A stretch of 25,801 nucleotides of DNA from an uncultured Prevotella sp. (GTDB taxonomy: Bacteria; Bacteroidota; Bacteroidia; Bacteroidales; Bacteroidaceae). A program made the position numbers and the translations under genes. The notes below the pieces were generated by a model. It saw nothing but the letters and a program-made list of their open reading frames with translations. It had not been told where the DNA came from and did no database searches. Shown piece after piece: positions 16,177 to 23,833 of this stretch. The DNA lies in contig UQHJ01000035.1 of assembly GCA_900540885.1 (NCBI GenBank), forward strand, positions 1-25,801, written 5' to 3'. How positions within the stretch are numbered: the first letter of the stretch is position 1; every line of letters starts with the position of its first letter.

Positions 16177-17394
16177 ATGAACCTATTCAAAACAATAGCC
16201 CTTTCGCTATTGTGCATGCAAGGCGTAACGGCTCATGCACAAACGCCTCGCAGTCAATTAGCACCAACGCCCCCCATGGGTTGGATGACGTGGAACCTAT
16301 TTAAGGGCGACATCAACGAAACACTCATTCGCCAAACTGCAGATGCTATGGTAGAAGAAGGCTTCGCCGCTGCTGGTTATAAGTATATCTTTATAGACGA
16401 CTTGTGGCAAGGCGGCCGCGATGCACAGAATAATATCATACCCGATCCGAAGAAGTTTCCATCGGGCATAAAGGCATTGGCCGACTATGTACATGCCAAG
16501 GGACTGAAACTCGGTATCTATTCTGATGCAGCGCAGTTAACGTGTGCGGGAGCAACCGCCAGTTTAGGCTTTGAGTATCAAGACGCGCGCACTTTTGCCT
16601 CATGGGGCATTGACTACTTAAAGTATGATTATTGCAATGCACCTGAAGATAGTGCCACGGCACGTGCTCGCTACCATACCATGGCTGATGCACTTCATAA
16701 ATCAGGGCGCGATATCGTATTAGGCGTATGCGAGTGGGGACAACGTCAAGCAGAAGAATGGTGTGGACAAGTAGGCGGACAGTTGTGGCGCACAAGTTAC
16801 GATGTGCGCGATATGTGGAAAGATACGCTCGGCCAAGGTGGCATGGGCATTCTCGATATCATCAACATTACAGCGCCACTCGCACCGAAAGTTTCGGCAA
16901 GTCAGTGGCCCGACATGGACATGCTTGTCGTAGGACTCAATGGTAAAGGTGGCCCCTCAAGCGATTTGGGCGGACATGGTTGTAGCGACATAGAGTATCA
17001 AACGCAAATGAGTATGTGGTGCATGCTTTCATCACCTTTGGCTATGAGTAATGACTTGCGCAAGCTAACGCCTGAGGCGCGTCGCATCTTGCTGAACGAA
17101 GAGGTGATTGCCATTAATCAAGACTCACTCGGTAGGGCTGCTGAGCGTAAGGTCAATACGGATACTTATCAGTTGTACGTTCGTCCACTTTCGGGCAATC
17201 GTCATGCCGTAGCATTGCTCAATACTTCTGATGCACCGCTTACGCTTACAGCAAACTTTGCATCATTGGGTTTGAACAAACGCTATACCATTCGCAATGT
17301 TTGGCAACACAAGACTGTTGCCACGAAAGCACGCATGTGGAAAGGTAAGGTTCAGCCCCATGAGACCGTTGTATTGGTCTTGACAGAAGGCTGA
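16177..17394 (+). CDS. secreted GH27 alpha-galactosidase
   Basis: Hydrolyses terminal alpha-galactosyl residues. The 405-residue protein has a signal peptide (MNLFKTIALSLLCMQGVTAHA, cleavage about residue 21) and the family opening LAPTPPMGWMTWNLF. A TIM barrel follows with FIDDLWQGG, GLKLGIYSDA and YLKYDYCN (predicted nucleophile D151), and WPDMDMLVVG (predicted acid/base D248). Then come LAMSNDLRKL and EVIAINQDSLG and a small C-terminal beta domain. The acid/base loop reads W-P-D-M-D-M where the family usually has W-N-D-P-D-M. The ATG at 16177 is used; an upstream GTG at 16093 would read through the hairpin and spoil the signal peptide. It pairs functionally with the upstream beta-galactosidase. 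Alpha-N-acetylgalactosaminidase activity cannot be excluded. Confidence 0.93.
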   Translation: MNLFKTIALSLLCMQGVTAHAQTPRSQLAPTPPMGWMTWNLFKGDINETLIRQTADAMVEEGFAAAGYKYIFIDDLWQGGRDAQNNIIPDPKKFPSGIKALADYVHAKGLKLGIYSDAAQLTCAGATASLGFEYQDARTFASWGIDYLKYDYCNAPEDSATARARYHTMADALHKSGRDIVLGVCEWGQRQAEEWCGQVGGQLWRTSYDVRDMWKDTLGQGGMGILDIINITAPLAPKVSASQWPDMDMLVVGLNGKGGPSSDLGGHGCSDIEYQTQMSMWCMLSSPLAMSNDLRKLTPEARRILLNEEVIAINQDSLGRAAERKVNTDTYQLYVRPLSGNRHAVALLNTSDAPLTLTANFASLGLNKRYTIRNVWQHKTVATKARMWKGKVQPHETVVLVLTEG

Positions 17395-17412
17395 TGAACT
17401 ATCGAAAGAATT

Positions 17413-17478
17413 AAAAGAAGGTGTGTCAAAACGCATTAATTGACATTTCGATTAATGCGTTTTGACACACCTTCTTTT
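17413..17478. terminator. long bidirectional terminator between GH27 and acyltransferase genes
   Basis: A perfect 28-bp inverted repeat (17413-17440 with 17451-17478) around a 10-base loop, with AAAAG at one end and CTTTTT at the other. It ends both converging transcription units: the GH27 stop is 19 bases to the left and the acyltransferase stop 20 bases to the right. Confidence 0.93.
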
Positions 17479-17497
17479 TGATGTTCCATTCTCGTCC

Positions 17498-18559
17498 TCA
17501 CCTTTTGCAAAGTGCTTGAGCTATAGGCCGTACGAAGTATTTATGTAATAGTGTGGCCGTTGTAATGGTTATGAGCAAGGATAAGAGAAGAAATATACCG
17601 TCGCTTTCCAAACTACCATTGTTAGGGATGAAATGACGAACGATGCGAAGTATTAAAGTGTGCGTAATGAAGAATTCGAAGCTGATGCCGCCCAACCACG
17701 ATAGCGGCTTTGACGAAAGTAAGCGTGCCGTCATATCGTTGCTTCGATTATGATAAGCCAATTTCATAATCAGCGGGGGCATTACAATCCAAAATAGTGC
17801 TGCACAACGGAGATTAGGCAAAAGATGTTGATAGATAAAGTAGGTGAGTAGCAGCGTTATGACGTCTATTAATAAAGGTAGTCTAAGCCATTTCAATGCA
17901 AAGTTATTGGCGGACGTGTTAATGTGTTTGTAAAATAGGCAAGCCGCTATGCCTAACGCAAAGTCGGGTATTCTGAGTAAAGGGTTGACATAGAGCGTAC
18001 AGTTGACGTAACTATTAGGAATGTAGAGTGCAAGGACAAGATATAGTAAGGCAAAGAATAAAGAGAAAACGAAAAAACGCCTTTTGCTTATGAGAACTGC
18101 TACAAGTCGATAGAGGTAAGGGAAAACGAGATAGTAGAAGATAGTGTTGCATAAAAACCACGAGACTCCGTTAATGGTAAACAGTGTATGGTCAGAAGGC
18201 ACCCAACTTTGTAGTAGTAATAAATTGGTGAGAAGTTGGACGGCATCGTAGTGATAGTCCGCTTTGAGGTCGAAGGTTAAGACGATGATGAAGAGTAGCA
18301 AGTGGAGTGGATATAGACCGCTAAGGTGACGCCAAAGGAAGCGTCGGTGGTGGAACGTTCTTTCTTGAACATTCCTTCCGTATCCCCATGAAAGAACAAA
18401 GCCGCTGAGCGTAAAGAAGAAAGCAACGCCACATTCTCCTCCAAACTCAAAGGTGTTGAGATTGGCCATGACGCAATGGCTCAGAAAGATGAATAGAACA
18501 AAGATAAATCGTGCGCCTTGAAATGTATTGATGCGTTGTGGAACGTTGTTGCTTGTCAT
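17498..18559 (-). CDS. acyltransferase family 3 membrane protein (OafA/YrhL type)
   Basis: A 353-residue integral membrane protein of about ten hydrophobic segments. The N-terminus RFIFVLFIFLSHC holds the membrane histidine typical of the family. It is followed by GGECGVAFFFTLSGFVLSWGY and RRFLWRHLSGLYPLHLLLF, with the arginine-rich loop seen in acyltransferase-3 proteins. Such enzymes O-acylate surface sugars, lipids or other small molecules; the acceptor here is unknown. It lies 62 bases downstream of menD on the same strand and probably shares its transcript, though no functional link to menaquinone is evident. No dedicated promoter was seen. Confidence 0.88.
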   Translation of the reverse strand: MTSNNVPQRINTFQGARFIFVLFIFLSHCVMANLNTFEFGGECGVAFFFTLSGFVLSWGYGRNVQERTFHHRRFLWRHLSGLYPLHLLLFIIVLTFDLKADYHYDAVQLLTNLLLLQSWVPSDHTLFTINGVSWFLCNTIFYYLVFPYLYRLVAVLISKRRFFVFSLFFALLYLVLALYIPNSYVNCTLYVNPLLRIPDFALGIAACLFYKHINTSANNFALKWLRLPLLIDVITLLLTYFIYQHLLPNLRCAALFWIVMPPLIMKLAYHNRSNDMTARLLSSKPLSWLGGISFEFFITHTLILRIVRHFIPNNGSLESDGIFLLLSLLITITTATLLHKYFVRPIAQALCKR

Positions 18560-18621
18560 GTGCGTCGTTACAGAAAAGATTTTTAAAGAAGAGAGTGTCC
18601 CGTTATGGGTAGAATTGGTTG

Positions 18622-20244
18622 CTATTGCGGTAGTTCTACCTCTAACAATTGTGCGCTACTACTTGGCTTTAGCCATTCGTGTAGAGCAGAGGTGAGACTA
18701 TTCGCTTCGGTCGCTTTGAAGTAGTTAAGGTGGTAGGCTTCAGCTATGCCTTGGGCTGTAAAGGATTGGTGTCCCGCTGCAATAAACGAGTCGCGTGCCG
18801 GTGATTGTGAAAGGCCTTGTAGATGGTCGAAGATGCCTCCGTGATGATTGTTCAGTAATAGAATGCGGAGGTTGTTAGGCAATTGTGTGTTCCACAAGGC
18901 ATTGCAGTCGTAGAAGAAACTAAGGTCGCCAATGATGCAGATGCTCAATCCCCACATTCCAATGGCATACCCCACAGCCGTAGAGAGCGAACCCTCAATG
19001 CCGTTCGTGCCTCGATTGCAGAAAATGGGAGCCTCGCCGCCTTCAAATACTTGCCCTGCTACTCTTACTGTGGTGCTATTGCCTAAGTGTAAGGTGTATG
19101 ATTGTTCGTATTGCGCTAATGATTGCTTTAATGTGCAGAGCACGTGGTGCATGTCGAAGTGTGTTCTTGAATGCGCAATTAGCAAGTCCTTCTGTTCGTT
19201 CCACTTATGGTCGAGTAAGGCTTTCGCTTGTGCAATGCCTTGCTTATTTCGGGGTAAGGCGATACTTAATTGTGCAAGTGCCTTTGCAGGTGATGCCATG
19301 ACGTGCGCATCAAGATGACAAAAGGTGTCAGCTATGAGTGGAGAAGGACTAATACGTATCACCTTGCAGTTAGTCGAACGAAGTAGTGCCTTGAAACGTT
19401 TGTGAATAAAGTTGCCACCAATTTGTATAACGACATCAGGCGTAATCGCTTCGTCACTTTGTAATGCGTCAAAAGCATTCATGCGGAACGAACCCTTAAC
19501 GTCAGCTATCACTTCGGGCAATACTAATAATTGTTCATCGCGGTCTATTCGTTCAACTTCATGACGAATGTCACCACGTTCGTACTGTCCTATGATGAGT
19601 GCTGGCAGTTGGGCTTGCGCGATAAGGTCGATTACGTGTGGAGGAATAGGAACATCACTCGCAGGTTCGTAAAAGCTTATTTTGCGTTCGTGAGACAACT
19701 GTTCCGTCGTAAAGCGAAACATAGGTTCGGCTATCGGCACGTTGATATGGGCAGGACAGCCTCCTTCACGATAGAGCGAGAGAATAGCCTCATTAATACT
19801 TCGATTGTTAAACCACTCGTTTTCAGCGTTGACGTCATTTCGCAACGTGTAAGTAGGGCAGTAGGGAAGTAAGGCTCCGCTTTGTGGTAGCGTTTGTCCG
19901 TCAAGCTGCCCAATCCAATTCTGTGGGCGATCGGCCGAGATGATGAGTAGAGGCAGGTGGCGATAGTAAGCTTCGGCCACAGCTGGTATGCAGTTGATAA
20001 GTGCAGAGCCTGAAGTGACGCATACAGCGGTACACTCTTGTGTAGCTAATATAAGGCCTATGGCAACAAAGGCAGCACTGCGTTCGTCGGTTACGGGGTG
20101 TAACGTAAAGCAGTTTTCTCCCTTTTCGTTGAGATTGTGAGCAATCGTAGCATTGCGTGATCCAGGACACACGACAATGTGGCGTATGTGGTGCGCTTCA
20201 AGTAGCGCAGTGAGTTGATTGACTTGTGGTGTGTCGCAGTACAT
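18622..20244 (-). CDS. menD: 2-succinyl-5-enolpyruvyl-6-hydroxy-3-cyclohexene-1-carboxylate synthase
   Basis: A thiamine-diphosphate enzyme that joins isochorismate and 2-oxoglutarate in menaquinone synthesis. The 540-residue protein shows HIVVCPGSRNATIAHNL and HPVTDERSAAFVAIGL, with the glutamate that activates the cofactor. It also has CVTSGSALINCIPAVAEAYY and the cofactor motif GDLSFFYDCNALWN ending in LLNNHHGGIF. It starts 10 bases after the menF stop, so the two are surely co-transcribed. The later pathway genes menB, menC and menE are not next to it here. Confidence 0.96.
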   Translation of the reverse strand: MYCDTPQVNQLTALLEAHHIRHIVVCPGSRNATIAHNLNEKGENCFTLHPVTDERSAAFVAIGLILATQECTAVCVTSGSALINCIPAVAEAYYRHLPLLIISADRPQNWIGQLDGQTLPQSGALLPYCPTYTLRNDVNAENEWFNNRSINEAILSLYREGGCPAHINVPIAEPMFRFTTEQLSHERKISFYEPASDVPIPPHVIDLIAQAQLPALIIGQYERGDIRHEVERIDRDEQLLVLPEVIADVKGSFRMNAFDALQSDEAITPDVVIQIGGNFIHKRFKALLRSTNCKVIRISPSPLIADTFCHLDAHVMASPAKALAQLSIALPRNKQGIAQAKALLDHKWNEQKDLLIAHSRTHFDMHHVLCTLKQSLAQYEQSYTLHLGNSTTVRVAGQVFEGGEAPIFCNRGTNGIEGSLSTAVGYAIGMWGLSICIIGDLSFFYDCNALWNTQLPNNLRILLLNNHHGGIFDHLQGLSQSPARDSFIAAGHQSFTAQGIAEAYHLNYFKATEANSLTSALHEWLKPSSSAQLLEVELPQ

Positions 20245-20254
20245 AGTTCCTTAA

Positions 20255-21205
20255 TTATAAGATAGACATCATGGTAGCTAATTTTCGTTGGGTCTCTTCC
20301 CATTCCTCCGCTTCTTGGCTTTCGGGCATGATGCCTCCGCCAGCATAAAGAGTGGCATTGTGCGTTGAGAAGTGCATACAACGAAGCGTTACGTAGAGGT
20401 GTGTGTCGCCATTCAGAAGTAGTGGCCCGCTAAATCCAGCGTAATAACGTCGTGGCGAATGTTCCGCTTCTAATATGGCTTGCAATGCCTCATTGCGCGG
20501 CAGTCCACACACGGCAGGCGTGGGGTGAAGGCGTTTCAATACCTCGGTTATTTGACTGTTATCCTTGAGCGTAAAAGCAAAGTCAGTACGCAGATGTTGA
20601 ATGTTTCCCGTATGAAAGGTGTATGTATCGGAGGCTTTGACGTTAGCCGCACAGGCTTCTAAGTTAGCTTGAATGTAGCGCGCAACGATGGCTTGCTCTT
20701 CGCGGTTCTTATTGTTCCACTGAGGCCTTTCGCCTTCGGTCCAAGGAAGCGTACCCGCTAAGGCTACCGTAGAACATTGGTGGTGGCACATCTCAAGCAG
20801 TGGTTCGGGAGTGGCTACCAACCATTGTCCTGTTTGAGGCGTAGACCAATAGGCCACGAAGTTGTTGGGGCGGTAATGGCAAGCGCGGAAAAATAAAGTT
20901 TCAGCATCGTTGAACTTCAATCCTGTGAGGTTTAGTCTTCGTGAAAGAACCACCTTTTGCAGAACACCACAGTTAAGATGCTCTTTGATGAACTGAAAGG
21001 ATTGTGTATAGTGCAGTCTCTCTTCCGTCTCGTCCGTCGTTAGATTCGCTGTGGAGGAATGTGTTGAAAGGTCTGGCGACTTTAATTTAAATTCGCTGAC
21101 TTCAGTAGGCTGGATAAAGAGCAGAGGAGAGTCCTTCGTAGGTACAAAGGGGGCAACGACGTACCCTCCGTTTAAAGGTACGTCGTGTATTGACGTTAGT
21201 GGCAA
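20255..21205 (-). CDS. menF: isochorismate synthase, start codon uncertain
   Basis: A chorismate-utilising enzyme making isochorismate, the first committed step of menaquinone synthesis. Family stretches are VVLSRRLNL, ATPEPLLEMC, ALAGTLPWTEGE, NREEQAIVARYIQ, PTPAVCGLPRNEAL, YYAGFSGPLL and YAGGGIMPESQEAEEWEETQRKL. As drawn it starts at a TTG (316 residues). The frame stays open a further 33 codons upstream to a TAA at 21305-21307, and the residues encoded there (IVLYKLPHSQHYTRIISEQE) look like the missing family N-terminus. No in-frame ATG or GTG exists in that stretch, so an ATT at 21266-21268 (337 residues) or an altered 5' end is possible. A palindromic repeat sits immediately upstream. 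Confidence 0.92.
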   Translation of the reverse strand: MPLTSIHDVPLNGGYVVAPFVPTKDSPLLFIQPTEVSEFKLKSPDLSTHSSTANLTTDETEERLHYTQSFQFIKEHLNCGVLQKVVLSRRLNLTGLKFNDAETLFFRACHYRPNNFVAYWSTPQTGQWLVATPEPLLEMCHHQCSTVALAGTLPWTEGERPQWNNKNREEQAIVARYIQANLEACAANVKASDTYTFHTGNIQHLRTDFAFTLKDNSQITEVLKRLHPTPAVCGLPRNEALQAILEAEHSPRRYYAGFSGPLLLNGDTHLYVTLRCMHFSTHNATLYAGGGIMPESQEAEEWEETQRKLATMMSIL

Positions 21206-21294
21206 GGCTTCTTGCTCACTAATGATGCGCGTGTAGTGCTGACTATGTGGCAGCTTATAGAGTACAATCGTTTTGATAACTTTCTTTTTTCGTA

Positions 21295-21360
21295 GGTAGA
21301 CGAGTTAACAGTAAGTTTGTTATGTGCTTTTATGGTAACTTACTCGTCAATTCGTTACCT
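21295..21360. repeat. hairpin repeat related to the element after pgi
   Basis: The segment GACGAGTTAACAGTAAGTT (21299-21317) matches GACGAGTTGACAGGTAAGTT in the 5919-6054 element with one substitution and one deletion. The inverted arm is AACTTACTCGTCAATTCGTTACC (21337-21359). The core AGTAAGTT/AACTTACT pairs perfectly; outer parts pair with gaps. It fills the gap between mazG and menF. Confidence 0.75.
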
Positions 21361-21375
21361 TGTCAAACTCTTCAA

Positions 21376-22200
21376 CTATTTTTCCAACGCTTTTGCTTCG
21401 TTCCAGATTTTGTCCATTTCGTCAAGGCTCATGTCCGTAAGGTTGCGCCCTTGCTTCATGGTGTGTGCTTCGAGGTAGTTGAAGCGACGAATAAACTTTT
21501 GGTTGGTATGTTCAAGCGCATTGTCGGGATTAATCTTATATAGGCGAGCGGCATTGATAAGGCTAAACATCACATCGCCAAACTCTGCTTCAGCCTTCGC
21601 TTTGTCCATGTGTTCCACCTCAGTTTCGAACTCGCTGATCTCTTCTTTTACTTTGTCCCATACTTGCGAACGCTCTTCCCAATCAAACCCCACGTTGCGT
21701 GCCTTGTCTTGAATGCGATAAGCCTTAATAAGAGAGGGCAGAGCAGCAGGCACACCAGCTAAGACAGACTTGTTGCCGTCTTTCTCTTTCTGTTTCAACA
21801 GTTCCCATTGCTCGCTCACTTGCTGGGCAGTCTCGATGTGCTTGTCTTCGCTCCCTTTCGGCGGAAATACGTGAGGGTGGCGGAAGATAAGTTTGTCGCA
21901 CAGTTGGTTGCAAACGTCGGCAATATCGAAATCGCCCGTTTCAGAACCTATCTTGGCGTAAAAGCAAACGTGAAGCAACACGTCGCCCAACTCTTTGCAG
22001 ATGTTCTTCTTGTCGTCCTTCATGAGGGCATCACAAAGTTCGTAAGTCTCTTCAATTGTGTTTGGACGTAAACTTTCGTTTGTTTGCTTCTTATCCCACG
22101 GACATTTTACGCGCAGTTCGTCGAGCACGTCGAGTAGGCGTTCAAAAGCCTTTAATTGTTCAGCACGTCGTGTATTGTTAGATGTGATATTTTCACTCAT
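21376..22200 (-). CDS. mazG: nucleoside triphosphate pyrophosphohydrolase MazG
   Basis: Hydrolyses NTPs/dNTPs to monophosphates plus pyrophosphate, limiting (d)NTP pools or removing abnormal nucleotides. The 274 residues contain the family's two tandem MazG domains. The first has CPWDKKQTNESLRPNTIEET, the metal-binding EETYELCDAL and ELGDVLLHVCFYAKI. The second has VGFDWEERSQVWDKVKEEISEF and AEFGDVMFSLINAARL. Length is normal. It is the first gene of the minus-strand run mazG-menF-menD-acyltransferase and is divergent from rnz, with its own -7 element. Confidence 0.96.
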   Translation of the reverse strand: MSENITSNNTRRAEQLKAFERLLDVLDELRVKCPWDKKQTNESLRPNTIEETYELCDALMKDDKKNICKELGDVLLHVCFYAKIGSETGDFDIADVCNQLCDKLIFRHPHVFPPKGSEDKHIETAQQVSEQWELLKQKEKDGNKSVLAGVPAALPSLIKAYRIQDKARNVGFDWEERSQVWDKVKEEISEFETEVEHMDKAKAEAEFGDVMFSLINAARLYKINPDNALEHTNQKFIRRFNYLEAHTMKQGRNLTDMSLDEMDKIWNEAKALEK

Positions 22201-22262
22201 AGTGTAGTAAGAATAGCATTGTTTGCCATGAAGTTAGTGGCATAATTGGTAAAAACTAAACG

Positions 22263-22270
22263 CAAAATTA
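22263..22270 (-). promoter_or_regulatory. -7 element of the mazG promoter
   Basis: Read on the minus strand, TAATTTTG fits TAnnTTTG and lies about 62 bases before the mazG ATG. The -33 element is not clear (TTTAG at about 19 bases upstream). Confidence 0.45.
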
Positions 22271-22291
22271 CACTTTTCTTACTGATTTGGC

Positions 22292-22299
22292 TAAATTTG
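22292..22299 (+). promoter_or_regulatory. -7 element directly in front of rnz
   Basis: TAAATTTG fits TAnnTTTG but ends only four bases before the rnz ATG. Transcription would therefore begin at about the start codon, implying a leaderless message. No good TTTG was seen at the -33 position. Confidence 0.4.
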
Positions 22300-22303
22300 C
22301 GCT

Positions 22304-23221
22304 ATGGAAAAGTTCGACGTACACATATTAGGGTGTGGCAGTGCCTTGCCCACGTTAAAGCATTGGCCTTCGGCTCAGCTGATAAATCTGCGTGAGAAAC
22401 TTTTTATGATCGACTGTGGCGAAGGGGCACAAGTGCAGTTCCGTCGTTCGCGTCAAAAGTTTTCAAGACTGTCACACATCTTTATATCACATCTACATGG
22501 CGACCACATTTTTGGCCTCATAGGTTTGCTTTCCACCCTGTCGTTGGCAGGGCGCATCCAACCTATGCACCTATATGCGCATGCCGAACTCGAAACATTG
22601 CTACGTCCGTGGCTTAACTTCTTTTGCAAAGGGATAGCTTATGAAGTAGTAATACATGCCCTGCCCACTGATGAGGCATCCCATTTATTATATGAGGATA
22701 GGTCGGTAGAGGTGTATTCCTTACCCTTGCGTCATCGCGTGCCGAGTTGTGGCTTCTTGTTTCGTGAGAAAGCCCCTTTGCCACACATACGTCGTGACAT
22801 GATTGACTATCTCGAAATTCCCTATTATGCTATCAACTCAATTAAGCAAGGGGCAGATTGGACAACGGCCGATGGACGCGTAGTGCCCAATCAAGAGTTA
22901 GTCTTTCCCGCAGAGCGAGGCCGCTCTTATGCTTATTGTTCCGACACGTGTTATCAGCCACAGTTAATTCCCCTTTTGCGTGGAGTTGATGTGTTGTATC
23001 ATGAGGCAACGTTTGGTCAAGACAACCTGCCTCGCGCCATTGAGACGCTCCATTCTACCGCTGCACAAGCAGCAAGCTTGGCAAAAGCTGCAGGGGTAGG
23101 ACGTTTGGTGATAGGACATTACTCGTCACGTTATGATGATGAACAAGTGCTGCTCAATGAAGCGCAACAGGTATTTATGAATACCACGTTAGCGCAGGAG
23201 GGTATGGTTATTAATATATAA
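22304..23221 (+). CDS. rnz: ribonuclease Z
   Basis: A metallo-beta-lactamase-fold endonuclease maturing tRNA 3' ends. At 305 residues it has the length of the short bacterial form. Visible are LGCGSALPT at the N-terminus, the metal site HLHGDH (H63, H65, D67, H68), SLPLRHRVPSCGF in the substrate arm region, AYCSDTCYQP and YHEATFGQ, and the C-terminal RLVIGHYSSRY with the final histidine ligand. It is followed after 12 bases by engB, an evident two-gene unit. Confidence 0.96.
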   Translation: MEKFDVHILGCGSALPTLKHWPSAQLINLREKLFMIDCGEGAQVQFRRSRQKFSRLSHIFISHLHGDHIFGLIGLLSTLSLAGRIQPMHLYAHAELETLLRPWLNFFCKGIAYEVVIHALPTDEASHLLYEDRSVEVYSLPLRHRVPSCGFLFREKAPLPHIRRDMIDYLEIPYYAINSIKQGADWTTADGRVVPNQELVFPAERGRSYAYCSDTCYQPQLIPLLRGVDVLYHEATFGQDNLPRAIETLHSTAAQAASLAKAAGVGRLVIGHYSSRYDDEQVLLNEAQQVFMNTTLAQEGMVINI

Positions 23222-23233
23222 TGCAAAGAAACA

Positions 23234-23833
23234 ATGAAAATACAATCAGCTGAATTTTTGATAAGTAATAGTCGTGCCGACCAGTGTCCGCAGACAGATA
23301 AACCCGAGTACGCCTTTATTGGTCGAAGCAATGTGGGCAAGAGTAGCCTTATTAATATGCTGACAGGGCGCAAGGCTTTGGCTATGACGTCGTCAACGCC
23401 AGGTAAAACAATGCTTATCAACCACTTTGTGATAAATGATGAATGGTACTTAGTCGACCTCCCAGGCTATGGTTACGCACAACGTGGACGTCGTGAAGTC
23501 GATAAACTCAAGAAGTTGATAGAACATTACGTCTTAGATCGCGAACAACTTACTTGTCTCTTTGTATTGATTGACTCACGCCTTACTCCCCAAAAGATTG
23601 ACCTTGAGTTTATACGCTTCTTAGGTGAACACGGAGTGCCTTTTGGCATTATTTTTACAAAGGCCGATAAGCCCAAGCGTGGTGAACTGAAAAAGAATGT
23701 AGACCGCTTCTTAGCCACTTTGCAGGAAGAGTGGGAAGAATTGCCCCCTTATTTCATTACCAGCAGTGGCACAGGCTTAGGACGTGAAGCCTTTCTTGAT
23801 TATATTGACACCGTAAATAAAGAAGTCGTCTGA
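23234..23833 (+). CDS. engB: ribosome biogenesis GTP-binding protein EngB (YsxC/YihA)
   Basis: A small GTPase needed for assembly of the large ribosomal subunit. The 199-residue protein has G1 GRSNVGKSS (30-38), G2 SSTPGKT, G3 DLPGYGYAQ and G4 TKADK, with the family's G5-like FITSSGTGLG near the end. The last codons and stop coincide with one arm of an 18-base inverted repeat (23822-23839). Confidence 0.96.
   Translation: MKIQSAEFLISNSRADQCPQTDKPEYAFIGRSNVGKSSLINMLTGRKALAMTSSTPGKTMLINHFVINDEWYLVDLPGYGYAQRGRREVDKLKKLIEHYVLDREQLTCLFVLIDSRLTPQKIDLEFIRFLGEHGVPFGIIFTKADKPKRGELKKNVDRFLATLQEEWEELPPYFITSSGTGLGREAFLDYIDTVNKEVV

Noticed and set aside
12941..17394. A complete polysaccharide utilisation locus
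   Set aside because: Only two glycosidases are present; no SusC, SusD, regulator or transporter is seen.
18932..19318. A 128-codon plus-strand frame inside menD
   Set aside because: It overlaps the conserved cofactor-binding region of menD on the other strand and reads as a cysteine-rich shadow.
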